Shown piece after piece: positions 36,476 to 46,847 of a DNA stretch of 64,000 nt (position 1 is the first letter of the stretch; each line of letters starts with the position of its first letter). Made by a program: the position numbers and the translations under genes. The notes under the pieces were generated by a model, which saw only the letters and a program-made list of their open reading frames with translations, did not search any database and was not told the DNA's origin. Source of the DNA: Nemania diffusa (Eukaryota > Ascomycota > Sordariomycetes > Xylariales > Xylariaceae). The stretch is from contig JBBPUQ010000007.1 of NCBI GenBank assembly GCA_038501195.1, positions 4,255,501 to 4,319,500 of the forward strand, in the 5' to 3' direction.

Positions 36476-37102
36476 ATGCAAGCCAACTCACCTCTCTTTT
36501 CACTACCAAGCGAGGTGCGCGACCGCATCTATGACTTCTATCTCAGCTACGACCATAGCGACTTTGGGGACACACTCCGCCCCCATGACATGTATCTCAA
36601 TGGCGCCGCATACTCGCGTCCGCTCCCCGCACTGATGCGCTCGTGCAAGCGTGCTTACCAGGAGATGGGCCCGGCCGTCCACGACCAGGCCATCATGCGA
36701 ATCGAGATGCGGGGACGCATCGAGCGCCGCATCGGGTTCGCGGTACATGGAACGCTGCGCTTCGATCGTCTGCGCAAGCTCTGGCTCTTGATCCCTATGG
36801 AGTATCCGAACTGGAACCGGTGGTTGTACTTCTTCCGCGATGTTGTAGGCCGCGCTCCAGACCTCAAGGTCTTGGTCGTAGACTGGGCGCCGCGGCCCAT
36901 GCTAGACAAAGGCTGGTCTGGGCGCGTGAATGTGAAGAAAGAAGAGGAGTTTTTCCAGATAATCGAGGGCATGAAGAAGCTTCACACTCTCAGCATTCAT
37001 GGTGATTTATCTGCTAGGTGGATTGAAAGGCTTAAAAAATCAGTGCCGCGCGTGGTACATCACCGTTCCCGCTGGTGGCGGGAGCCCGGAATGGACCCTT
37101 GA
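36476..37102 (+). CDS. F-box-like fungal protein
   Basis: Single exon, 208 aa. The N-terminus LFSLPSEVRDRIYDFYL is the degenerate F-box-like helix common in large fungal families. A conserved PALMRSCKRAYQEM segment follows, then mixed beta/alpha sequence (LRFDRLRKLWLLIP, LKVLVVDWAP). It is basic at the C-terminus and has no transmembrane segment. Such proteins are thought to link substrates to SCF ubiquitin ligases, but most, including this one, have no assigned target. It is probably unrelated to the metabolite genes. Confidence 0.7.
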   Translation: MQANSPLFSLPSEVRDRIYDFYLSYDHSDFGDTLRPHDMYLNGAAYSRPLPALMRSCKRAYQEMGPAVHDQAIMRIEMRGRIERRIGFAVHGTLRFDRLRKLWLLIPMEYPNWNRWLYFFRDVVGRAPDLKVLVVDWAPRPMLDKGWSGRVNVKKEEEFFQIIEGMKKLHTLSIHGDLSARWIERLKKSVPRVVHHRSRWWREPGMDP

Positions 37103-37475
37103 CAACATAGCGGAAAGTTAGCATATACAATTAAGAGTCTTATCTAAATTCAAACCCTGCCTCGTATTAATCCCTACGAGGCATAAAATCACTCTTGTGT
37201 TCCTAAGTAGATAAGTCATGTCGCTCTCATTCAGAATCGGAGCTCCTTTGGCCCAGACCCGATCACGATGAGTGAGATCACAAATAAGATATCGAAACTG
37301 ATCATGTTCATAACTATTGTGAAATAACTTCGTTATTTGTATTCCTAATGAATTTTCCCGAATATGTACAACTTAATTCAATTGCGCCTTGATGTAAGCC
37401 AGTACCGTCTGCATCTCGACTGTGAGTGCGACGGCCACTAACTCTTTAGTTCATGCTAGCGGAGAGTCATACAGT
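37103..37475. other. Intergenic with a short coding-like remnant on the minus strand
   Basis: The minus-strand stretch near 37377-37440 reads VALTVEMQTVLAYIKAQLN then stop, and looks like the end of a protein. It lies just beyond the left end of the hAT-like insertion and may be the tail of the fragment at 38126-38342. Confidence 0.25.
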
Positions 37476-37730
37476 CAGCGCTACCCACAGGTAAAGTAAT
37501 ACTTTGACTGATTGTCAATTAATTGACCCAATCCAGTCCAAATAATCGGTTTTAAATTGATTGTAGGTAAAGTAATAATTCTTTACCTGACTTGTTACTT
37601 GTCAATTACTTCCAATTAATTTTCCTATTTTTTTAAAATATTTTTTGTTGTTTTTTTGGTAAAAAAGAGGCCTTCTTTTCCTAGGTAGGCTGGGTGGCAC
37701 CCTGTTTTTAACCCCACGTATTCAGCCACT

Positions 37731-37803
37731 TACACAGCCACTTCTTTAGCCACTTCTTTAGCCACTTCCTTAGCCACTTCCCTAGCCACTGACTTAGCCA
37801 CTT
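37731..37803. repeat. Tandem repeat of ~12 bp (TTAGCCACTTCC-like)
   Basis: About six imperfect copies of TTAGCCACTTCC within the hAT-like element. Subterminal repeats of this kind often bind hAT transposases. Confidence 0.6.
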
Positions 37804-37845
37804 ACATCTACCTAGCCTACATTCTACCACTTTACCTACCTAACC

Positions 37846-37948
37846 AACCACCCTATCAACCACCCTACCAACCACCCTACCTACCACCCTACCTACCACC
37901 CTACCTACCACCCTACCTACTTACCTACCTACACCTACCTACCTACCT
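37846..37948. repeat. Tandem ACCACCCTACCT-type repeat
   Basis: A roughly 100-bp pyrimidine-rich run of ACCACCCTACCT and CTAC units, next to the previous repeat inside the same element. Confidence 0.6.
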
Positions 37949-38125
37949 TGCTTTCTACAATCTGTACGCTTTATGTACATTGCTTGAGTTACTTGGTCAA
38001 TTAACTTAATCAATCAAGTCAATAGATTTAGGCAAGTCAGTCAAACAAGCCTTTTTTTGCGATCAATCAAGATAAAACACGTCAAAAGCCGTTTATTTGA
38101 CTGACTTTACCTGTGGGTAGCGCTG

Positions 38126-38342
38126 CATACAGTAGCCCTAAAATAGCTACCATAATACCTCCCCTGGCGCGCATCATCATAGCTTCTTTCCTGACCAGAT
38201 ATAACCTCTCTAGATGGGTTACAAGAGCTAATGTCTCGGGCGAGGGATGTCCTGTCGTTGCCCTTAGCGTCCCTAATTTCCGAACCGTTTTCCCCTTTTT
38301 ATAATGTACACTCGTGCCAACCTCGTATTCCGGCGCATACAC
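38126..38342 (-). pseudogene. Possible gene fragment interrupted by the hAT-like insertion
   Basis: A minus-strand open stretch from 38342 reads MYAPEYEVGTSVHYKKGKTV, then LERLYLVRKEAMMMRARGG and a hydrophobic segment that runs straight into the transposon end. Upstream in the same frame is an in-frame TAG preceded by coding-like sequence. I do not recognise the family. It may be an eroded gene split by the transposon, or chance. Confidence 0.3.
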
Positions 38343-38558
38343 GATCTACCAGTAGATATCGTGGAACCCATCGTGTTTGGTAGTGTTTCGCATTATGTCG
38401 TTGGGGGTATCAAGCGACTGGCGCGAGCTATAGAAATCATTCCAAAGACACCATGACATCCAAAGACGGTGGGATGTATGGGTATCTCATTGTGAAAAGA
38501 TTGCGATAGCATTAGAATAAAACAGTGTGCCACCTCCTTGAATGTTCGCAGTCGTACC

Positions 38559-39503
38559 TTAACCATCCACACTCGTGATCAAAACAGCGCTGGAATACAT
38601 ATTTGGATTGCCCATCGTGTTGTTAGTCGCAGTCGTGGTGCCATTTTTTAAGAAGCAAAAGCCTGCATGGTCCTTCACAATCGTAACCCCAACGCAGTGA
38701 CCCCCTCCAACACCCGTATTACTGTCAAGGTTCGTAAAATATGCCTTGTTATACTCGGCACATACCACAATGCAATTTTCTAACGTCGGCGTGTAAGTCC
38801 GCAGGATATCATGTGTCGAGTCCGTATTGACCCAGTTCGTGTAGCACTGCTCTTGGAATTCTTGCGGCGATCCGCCTGCCCTTACTGGTATCGTATTCCC
38901 GTCCGCCGAGTACGCCGTATACGACAAGCCGTTTATGCCCGGGCAACCCCCGTCCGTCGGGACTAAACTATCGGTTGTCGAAGAGGCCGACGGTGACGAG
39001 CTGGCGGAAGTCGGTGAGGCAGAAGTGGGAGTGGCGGATGTTGGGGCGCTTCCGCTGCTACTAGCTGTAGTCGATGTATCGGCGCTACTGAACCCATTGT
39101 TAGTTTTTTAAAGCCAGGGAAGAGAAAATGGAATACAGAAACTTGCGCACCTTGACACAGATTTCCGTTGTGCGCTAAGCCCACCACCCACACCGCCTCC
39201 GATTGCCGCCGCGAGCACGACGAAAAGCGTTACGATCACAGCCCAGAACACGGGTATAGAAAGACCTAATATCCTCCTACGCGCGCTTCCGGTAGTTTGG
39301 CCTTCAGACGGAACTAGAGTTGGCGCCTGTCCTCTGGACTCTACATCTGTGGGTTGTTCTTTCGGTGACGATTCGCGTGGCGTTGTGTAGAATGGCGTAG
39401 GCGTAGGGAGAGAATACAATCCCGTCTCCGGTGGCACCACCTCGAGGCCTGCCTGCTGCTGTTGCTGCACCGCGGATCTTGTGTGCGGCGAAGCCATATC
39501 CAT
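38559..39503 (-). CDS. Single-pass membrane protein with Ser/Thr-rich stalk and Cys-rich ectodomain
   Basis: Two exons, 39503-39151 and 39087-38559, totalling 882 nt or 293 aa, with intron 39088-39150 (GTGCGC...TTCAG). Residues 1-75 are Gln/Pro-rich and presumably cytoplasmic. A basic RRR precedes one transmembrane helix (IPVFWAVIVTLFVVLAAAIG). Next comes a Ser/Thr/Ala stalk likely to be O-glycosylated, then a C-terminal domain with five or six cysteines (GGCPGINGLSY, NCIVVCAEYN, GGHCVGVTIV, GFCFLKNG). This layout resembles fungal wall-stress-sensor or apple/PAN-type surface proteins; the exact family is not certain. It sits next to the large RIP-affected repeat. Confidence 0.75.
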
Positions 39504-39867
39504 TGTCGCGCTGATGCCGCTATGAGAACTGTATGATGATCTGGCAAGTTTGAATAGACATCACTAGCGACTACAATTGGAGCGGACCCAAAGTCTTAGC
39601 TCTTCAGGAGCGGGACACTTGCCTGCTCTCGGCATCGCTTATATCAATTCGCGAAGAAAGGAATTGGGTTCCATGGTCGTATCATCCAATCCCCCTAACC
39701 CCCATGGTATTCAGCTTCCATTTCAATAGGGTGGCATGGCTCGATCAATGGTAAGCTGCAATGTAACCAAACGTGAAACAAACATTCGAACGTAACGCCA
39801 CAGCGCCCACAGTGATAAATCCCTCTATTACTACAGCAATTGTGTATACTGAGTATATGGGATGAAC

Positions 39868-42800
39868 AGCTTTCTGCCCAGTAAAATATTAGCGGGAGTA
39901 TTTTATTAAAAAGTTAACTACGGTTTAGAAAATTTTCTCTATAAATATATATATTGTAAAATTTATATATAAAAATATTTAATTAAAAAATCTAATTTTA
40001 TTTTTTATTTTAGCTATTAATCTTTTTTTTTTTTTATAACTTATATTTATAACTTATATTTTTAATTTTTAACTAATTTTTTTAATATTTTTTTTTTTTT
40101 AATTTATATTTTATTTATAATTTATAACTTAAATTTATATTTATTATTATATTTTATATTTATTATTATATTAATTATTATAATTTTTTAATTTTATATT
40201 ATTTTTAAATATTATAATTAATTTATTTAAAAATTTAAAATTATTAAAAATAAATTTATTATATTTATTTTAATTAATTTATTAATATTGTATTATTAGT
40301 TATATTTTATTATATTTTATATTATTTTTATAAAATAATTATATAAAAAAATAATATTTTAACTAATAAAATAATATTAATAAAACTTTAATATAATAGT
40401 TATAATAAATTTTGTTATATTTTTTATATTTTTTATAATATTATTTATTTATATATAACTTTAATTTTTTTTATTTTTTTAATTAATAAAATTTTATATA
40501 AATATATTTAAATTATTAAATGTTATTTTTAAAAAAAATAATATTTATATAATTTATTTTTAAAAAATATATAATATTAAATTTAAAATAATAGTTATAA
40601 ATTTATAAAATATTTATAGAAATTATTTTTTTTTTTAATAAAAAACTAAAATAAAAACTTTTTTAATAAAAAAGCTATAATTAATAATAAAATATTAACA
40701 GTAAATTAAAAAACTAAAACAATTAATAAAAAAAGCAAATATAATAACTATAATAAATAATTTATATATTTTTTTTTAAGTTTTTTATAATATAATTTTA
40801 TATAAAAAACTTTTTTTTTATTAATTTTATTACTATTAAAAAATAAACTATTTGTTAATAAAATAACTATATAAATATTATTTTTAAAAAAATATTAAAT
40901 TAATTAAATTAAAATTATTTAAAAAATATTTATACTATTTATTTTATATAAAAAATATATTATAATATAAAATTGATTTTTTAATAATATTTTAACTTTT
41001 TTTAAAAAAATAACTTATTATAAAATTAAATAAATAAAAAAAGCTGTTTTTATTAATTTAAAAAATTGTTCTATAATTTTATTGATTTAAAAGTTTGATT
41101 TTATTAATTTTATCGACTTAAAAAATTGTTTTATAATTTTATTAATTTAAAAGTTTAATTTTATTAATTTTATTAATTTAAAAAGTTTTTTTAATAAGCA
41201 ATTATTTTTTATAACTTTTTTAGTATTTTTTTTACTAGTTTTTTTAAATAATTTTTAAATATTATTTATTAAACTTTTTTAATAATAATATATATTTTAA
41301 ACTTTTTAAAATTTTAAAAATTATATCTATTATATAAATAGTTTTTTATTTAAAATTATATATTTTTAATAAATAAAATATTAAAACTATAAATAAATTA
41401 TTTAATTATTTAGATTTTATATTTAACAATAGCTTTTTTAGTTAATTTTGTTTTATAAAAAAAAGCATTATTTTATTAAAATATTAGCTTTAGTTTTATA
41501 TAAGTAAATTTATTAACTAAAGAAATAATTTTTATGTTATATTTTTTTATGTTGATTTTTTTTTGTTTTTTAAGCTAAATATAAAAAGATTTTTTTATAT
41601 TGTTTTAAATTATTTTTTAAATTATTTAATTTATTAACTTTTTATATATAAAATTATAGTTATAAAAATTTTTGTTAATATAAAAAATAATCTAAGTTTT
41701 TTATATAAACTTTATATAAATTTAATATTTGTTTAAAAAAGCAATAAAATTAATTTATAACTAATTTTTTTTATTAAATTATTTAATTAAAGTTTTATAA
41801 ATAAAATAAAAGTAATTTTATTTATAAATAATAATAAATTTAATTTAAAACTAATAAATTTTTTTAATATAATTTAAAATATATATAGTTATATAAATAG
41901 TTTTATTACTAAAAAGTTAAAGTTTAAAAATTAAAAAAAAAATAAAAAATTAAAATATTTTATAATTTTTATAATTATTATTAAATTAATGCTTTAAGAT
42001 TTAATAATAAAATATATTAATTATAAATTTTGTAATTTATTTTAAAAATATAATAAAATAATTATAAATTTATTAAATTTAACAAACTATAAAGTTTTAT
42101 TTTTATATAATTTTTTTATAAATTTAACTAATAACATTTTATAAAGTTTTAATTTTAATTTTTTAATTATATATAAAAATATAAGCTTATATAAAAATTT
42201 TTAAATTAATTAATAGCTTAAAAATTTCAACTAAATTATAAAAATTAAAATTTAAATAATTAAATATAGCTTAAAATATAAATTTTTATAAATTAATAAA
42301 TAATTAAATTAATAATTAAAATTAAATTATTAATTTAAAAAAATAATAAAAAAAGTTAAAAAAGTTATTATTAAAAATTAAAAATAAACTATATAAATAA
42401 TTATAAAAAAAAAAATAATAATTATAATTAAAATATTATAAATTAAAATTTAAAAAAAAATATAACAATTAAAACATTATAAATTAAAGTTTAAATATAA
42501 AATATAATAATTAATATTTTATAAATTAAAATATAAATATAAAATATAATAATTAATATTTTATAAAAAAAAGCTATAAAAATATTATAAAATAATTAAA
42601 ATAGCTATATAAATTTATTTTTAATATTATTTTAAAAATTATATTGTTTAAAATTTAAATTTTAATAGTATTTTTTTAACAATTTAAAATAATTAAAAAT
42701 ATAAATAAAAAATCAAAAAAAAAAAAATCAAAAAATTATTTTATTACTTTTTTACATTTTTTTATAATTAATTATTTTATTAATTTATTAATTATAAAGC

Positions 42801-42946
42801 TATAAAATTATATTTATAAAATTTTTTTTAACTAAATATTTTTATATATAAATTTTGCAATATATATATTTACAGAGAAAATCTTCTAAACTGTAGTTGA
42901 CTTCTTAGTAAAGTACTCCCGCTAATATTTTATCGGGCAGAAAGCT
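39868..42946. mobile_element. 3.08-kb AT-saturated transposon relic with ~89-bp inverted termini
   Basis: The left arm (39868-39956) and right arm (42858-42946) are inverted repeats of about 89 bp beginning AGCTTTCTGCCC. I count nine mismatches, all transitions. The flanks GAAC (39864-39867) and GAAC (42947-42950) may be a 4-bp target duplication. Between the arms the sequence is almost pure A and T for 2.9 kb, with every ancestral reading frame destroyed. The pattern of transition-only changes and loss of G/C is the expected footprint of repeat-induced point mutation on a DNA transposon. The superfamily cannot be told. Confidence 0.82.
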
Positions 42947-42950
42947 GAAC

Positions 42951-44565
42951 ACACCTGCAGTAGAGTTAAACATAGGGTCCGGAAGATTTGGGACTAGTTG
43001 GGAATAGGCAGGTCGCCACTCCACAAGTGAGATGACAGGCCCCGATCCTCCAGCATGTGGAATCACTTCAATCTTGAAGTAGGTAGGTACCTATCCGAGG
43101 CTGACTGACACCGTTATATAAATACCTACGCCCCTTCATCAACAGGTAGTAAGGTCCTAGACATATTCACTAATAGTATCGAGATCTTTATCATCCCTTG
43201 TTCAGCAACGGTCATGCATCCTCATCTTGAACGACAATTAGTAGACTTAAGATTTCTATCCAGCAAACCAGGTTTCAGATACCTCCGAACGAGCTCGGAA
43301 GGATCAAGCTAATACTGCGGATGCGCGCGCGCACCTAATCTACCTAGCGCACTACGTATATTCTGTACAACGGAAGATCTCGCCCGATCGCGGTTTTCGT
43401 GCTAATTACTATCTATTTAGATTTGCGCCACGTGCATGCGAAGGGGCAGGGCTAATTAATCATGATGACATTCTTCAGTTGGTGCGCCCAACTTACATCA
43501 GACAGTAACATGAGAAACTACGGTATTCTAAGAACTTGGTGCCGGAACCGCCGCGTGCTGGTGCATCGATGGAACAATTCCACGTGGTTGGTGCTCCGAC
43601 TTGGTCGCGCAACGGTTTTGATGCAAATAACGGTTTATGTTCATCGTGAGTGTCATACCGATGAAACGTGCCTCAAGGTTGATTCAGCACTCGGACACGC
43701 CCGAGACAAGTTTGAAAGTGCTGGCGTCCAAGTCTCGCATACAGGGTATAGGGGGTCTCACCCACATATTATTCTGTCCGAGTTCATGTGCCCACTCAAC
43801 TGCCCAAGAACAAACACACCGCCACCTATTGAACAAAGTAAGCGAGTGGTCTTAGAAAGAAACAGGAGGAGAAAGTGAGGGGAAACTTATGGCGTATGGA
43901 GTTCGGCTTCCATGTTTAGTACCTAGCTAGCCGAATACTACGGCCCTCTTGGCTAATTTTAGTAACAACCATCAATCGGCATTCTTCCGGGTAGTTTGAT
44001 CATACGCAATTCGGTAAACAATAAAGTATTCCCTGACTAGCTAATTAGCTAAGACCTTAAAAAGAGACGGGTAGTATAAATGGCTCGCTGTCTACATTCG
44101 CGAGCTCATCCGCGAGTCTTGTAATGTTTAACTTTGGTAAATTCGCAGGCTTTGCTGACCATAGAATTCAAAGTATGTTATTAAGGGCTGATCTGAACGA
44201 GATCTCTCGTTGCAATTGTAGGAAATATTAATTACAATAATTATATCTACAATTTTCGCTATCCGTATGATTCGTTTACTTCCATGACGGAGTCACCTTC
44301 TTCTCTGTTGGGTGTCGTCTATGGGATGATCTTACGTGGGCTCAACGCTAGTGAAAATCCCTGCTATGTAAGTACCTTTATAAAAGAGCGGGCGACTCAC
44401 AACGAAGAAGTGATGATGTTTTCCCAACGAAGTTTACCTGCGCATCAACAATAACTACCGTTCAAGTGTGTTTACAAGGTGAGCTTGTCCCATGTAGAAC
44501 TACGTACAGCATTATTAATCACTATAACCAGCTCTAAAAGACCCTGACACCGATACACAGTAGCC
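42951..44565. other. 1.6-kb intergenic region
   Basis: No supported gene. A promoter-like TATATAAATA at about 43113-43122 is followed only by a 30-codon open frame. An open frame at 43462-43878 has no family resemblance. TATAAAA at about 44371 may serve the MAPEG gene. Confidence 0.35.
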
Positions 44566-45075
44566 ATGGCATCTCTAGCAACGGCACTCGGCCTACGGAC
44601 TGCCGGGACTGGGGTTTTGGTCTCTAATTGGGCGCCGGGGCTATTGAGCTGGCAATTCTTCTTCGCCTACGGCCTTCTGTCATCGCGCACCTTAAAACAA
44701 TGGTACGGCATCGACCACAACTCGTCGCCGAGAGAGGACCTCGCCAAATACGGTGATGCAGCAGTGCGATCGGGCAAAATCACGCAGAAGCAGTTAGCCA
44801 TGCTCAGGCGCAACGAGTCGGCGCATGCCAATTCCGTCGAAAACTACACCTTGTTCGTGGCGGCGATGGGCTTCGCCACCTTCGCGGGCGTCGAGCGTCA
44901 TCTAATCAACCGCGCGGGGCTGATCTACACGACTGCGCGTTTCGCTTATGGATTGGTCTACATCTTCATCGATCACGATGTCTGGAGTCAGATTCGAGGC
45001 ATCACGTGGTGGACGGGTAACCTCAGTTGTCTCTGGCTCCTTTATAGGGCTGGTGCAAAGCTCAATTCGGCATGA
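44566..45075 (+). CDS. MAPEG-family membrane protein
   Basis: Single exon, 169 aa. Four hydrophobic segments are visible, starting LLSWQFFFAYGLLSS. The family signature RNESAHANSVENYTLFVAAM (Arg...Asn...Glu) follows. It is about the usual MAPEG length. Members are microsomal glutathione transferases or related integral membrane enzymes that handle lipophilic electrophiles; this fungal subgroup is uncharacterised. It is flanked by no obvious partner. Confidence 0.85.
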   Translation: MASLATALGLRTAGTGVLVSNWAPGLLSWQFFFAYGLLSSRTLKQWYGIDHNSSPREDLAKYGDAAVRSGKITQKQLAMLRRNESAHANSVENYTLFVAAMGFATFAGVERHLINRAGLIYTTARFAYGLVYIFIDHDVWSQIRGITWWTGNLSCLWLLYRAGAKLNSA

Positions 45076-45612
45076 TAGGCAGGCTAGATAGGCATAATCT
45101 TTACACAATCTAAGGGAGACCTAATTATCTAGATGTCATCCTGCAAGGACCTAAAACACGCGTCATCGAAAGAAAACATGTTTTTAATTAGTACCATCAT
45201 AGGTGCCAACGCTCCGTGGGTGCCTTGAGGTAGGGATTTTCCGACTAACATTTCTCATACATCTACGGCCGTAGGTACAGACATTAAGATCGCCTAAGTT
45301 ACGAACACATGATGTGACATCATGATCTACTTCTAAATAGACTGTTAGAGGGCAGCTGGTAGGACTATACAACTTCAATATAGTCAATTACATAATCAAG
45401 CATCACACATCGTACTCACCTCAATTATCAGCCGTTATAAGTAAATTGGTATATTCCATAGCGTCTCATCTTCTGAGTATTAATATATCATATCTCAATC
45501 TCAATCATAATTTGCGTAGATGGCCTCTACAAGCCTCTTGCGGAAACCACATTTGGATCAAATACACCACGATTGTGATACTTAAGCCAATATTAACCCT
45601 AATTTTCTTATA
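45076..45612. other. Intergenic region
   Basis: 537 bp, AT-rich. No gene or repeat recognised. Confidence 0.35.
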
Positions 45613-46452
45613 ATGAAGGGCAGTTCCACATCCATTAGCGCCTGGTTGACGCTAATCAATCAAACCGCTGCGATTCTCGACCTAATCAGTCTCTATACAT
45701 CAGGTAACGCAACTATCGTAGAAGCTTCAGCTACCCTCGTCCTCCCGGTCGTCCCTAACCCCTTAACGGGCGATGTTGCCTTGTGGAGCGCCCTCCGCCT
45801 AGACAGAGACTTTATTCAAGGGGTCTCAGAGAGCGCCCCTGTCGGGTTAGGATATTGCGCTAACTTAGGGAACAATTGGTGTAATATCGCATATGCCCTC
45901 ACGCCTGATGCCGAGAACGGCGAAGCAGTCGTCGCCGCTCCCGGGACTAGAGTTCGGACGCAGTGTACGCTTTTGCCAACCTCTTCGAAAGCTGAAACTT
46001 GATGGTATTTGCAGACAAGTTCAATCCCGCGACATCCATGTGGGACCAGAGCCTCTACGTCAATGAGCAGCCCGTATCAAACATCTCCACGAGTATGTCA
46101 CGCACACCTAATCGTCGGGCGTTGACCCTTAGAGCTAACGGTGCCCTAAAGGCCAGGGGCAGAAGGGGAATATCTTTTATATTTCCGTAGAGTGTGCGGC
46201 CCGCCCATGTGCCATCATTCCAACACATAGTAAGACCCCCTTTCTCATGGCGGTTTTGATACAATGGAATGGGCGCTAAATTGACAATTTTCAGGCTGGG
46301 AGGCGATCTCAATAATCCTGAGCGCTCCAAATCTTAAATTCGGACACTTCGGTAGTTGGAAATTCGGAGCGACTGGTGGAAATATGACAACGGCAGATGG
46401 GGGGAAGACCTGGACATTGTCTCCCCTGAATGTCCCGGTCACCGTCGCTTAA
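45613..46452 (+). CDS. Small beta-rich extracellular-type fungal protein, unknown function
   Basis: Four exons: 45613-45964, 46015-46092, 46152-46229 and 46295-46452, totalling 666 nt or 221 aa with consistent phases. Visible conserved-looking blocks: LTGDVALWSALRLDRDFIQG, GLGYCANLGNNWCNIAY, VRTQYKFNPATSMWDQSLYV, STSQGQKGNIFYISVECAA, then SWEAISIILSAPN and GSWKFGATGGNMTTADGGKT. Four cysteines could form two disulfides. The pattern fits a jelly-roll or lectin-like beta sandwich seen in secreted fungal proteins, but I cannot name the family. No convincing signal peptide follows the ATG at 45613, so the start may be wrong or the signal lost. Every intron is small and canonical. Confidence 0.68.
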
Positions 46453-46847
46453 AGATTCCGCGATGTTAGGCGATGTTGTCTTGAGCCGGATTGAAGCTCA
46501 ACTGATGATGCAGTGAGGACAACTATGGCGTTCTCTCAAGCAAGACTGGTGGCAAGCGAGTATGGGGAGGGAATGTCTAGTTATCTCGCCGTCCTCATTG
46601 ATTTTGGTCGCCCTTCAGTCGAGATAGATATGATTTCCATTGGAATGCCCTAGGCGCTACTGCGACACGCCCTTATTAGTAGAATCTGCTCTTCTTACAC
46701 ATTAATCGGGGTGAAAATGTAAACAAAACGCTTAAGGAAACGAATATGGTATCATAAGCAATAATAGCAGGGCCGGTACAGGAAAGTTGCATGAATTCCC
46801 AATAGCCACCCAATAATGAACGTAGAGGTTAGTTACCCAAGCATAAC

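Larger units (their letters stand above)
37468..38133. mobile_element. 650-bp non-autonomous hAT-like transposon with 8-bp target duplication
   Basis: Perfect 22-bp terminal inverted repeats at 37476-37497 and 38104-38125 start CAGCGCTACCCACAGG. The flanking octamer CATACAGT occurs directly before (37468-37475) and directly after (38126-38133), a perfect 8-bp target-site duplication as made by hAT transposases. The interior has no open reading frame of note and carries two tandem-repeat tracts. The perfect ends suggest a recent insertion. Confidence 0.85.

Noticed and set aside
37731..37948. Regular repeats suggestive of a CRISPR array
   Set aside because: Units are contiguous 12-bp tandem repeats without spacers, inside a eukaryotic transposon.
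39868..42946. AT-rich block as inserted mitochondrial DNA or a centromere
   Set aside because: It has matching inverted ends with transition-only differences and a probable target duplication, which fits a RIP-mutated transposon better.
43462..43878. 138-codon open frame
   Set aside because: No recognisable family and irregular composition; kept only as a note in the intergenic entry.
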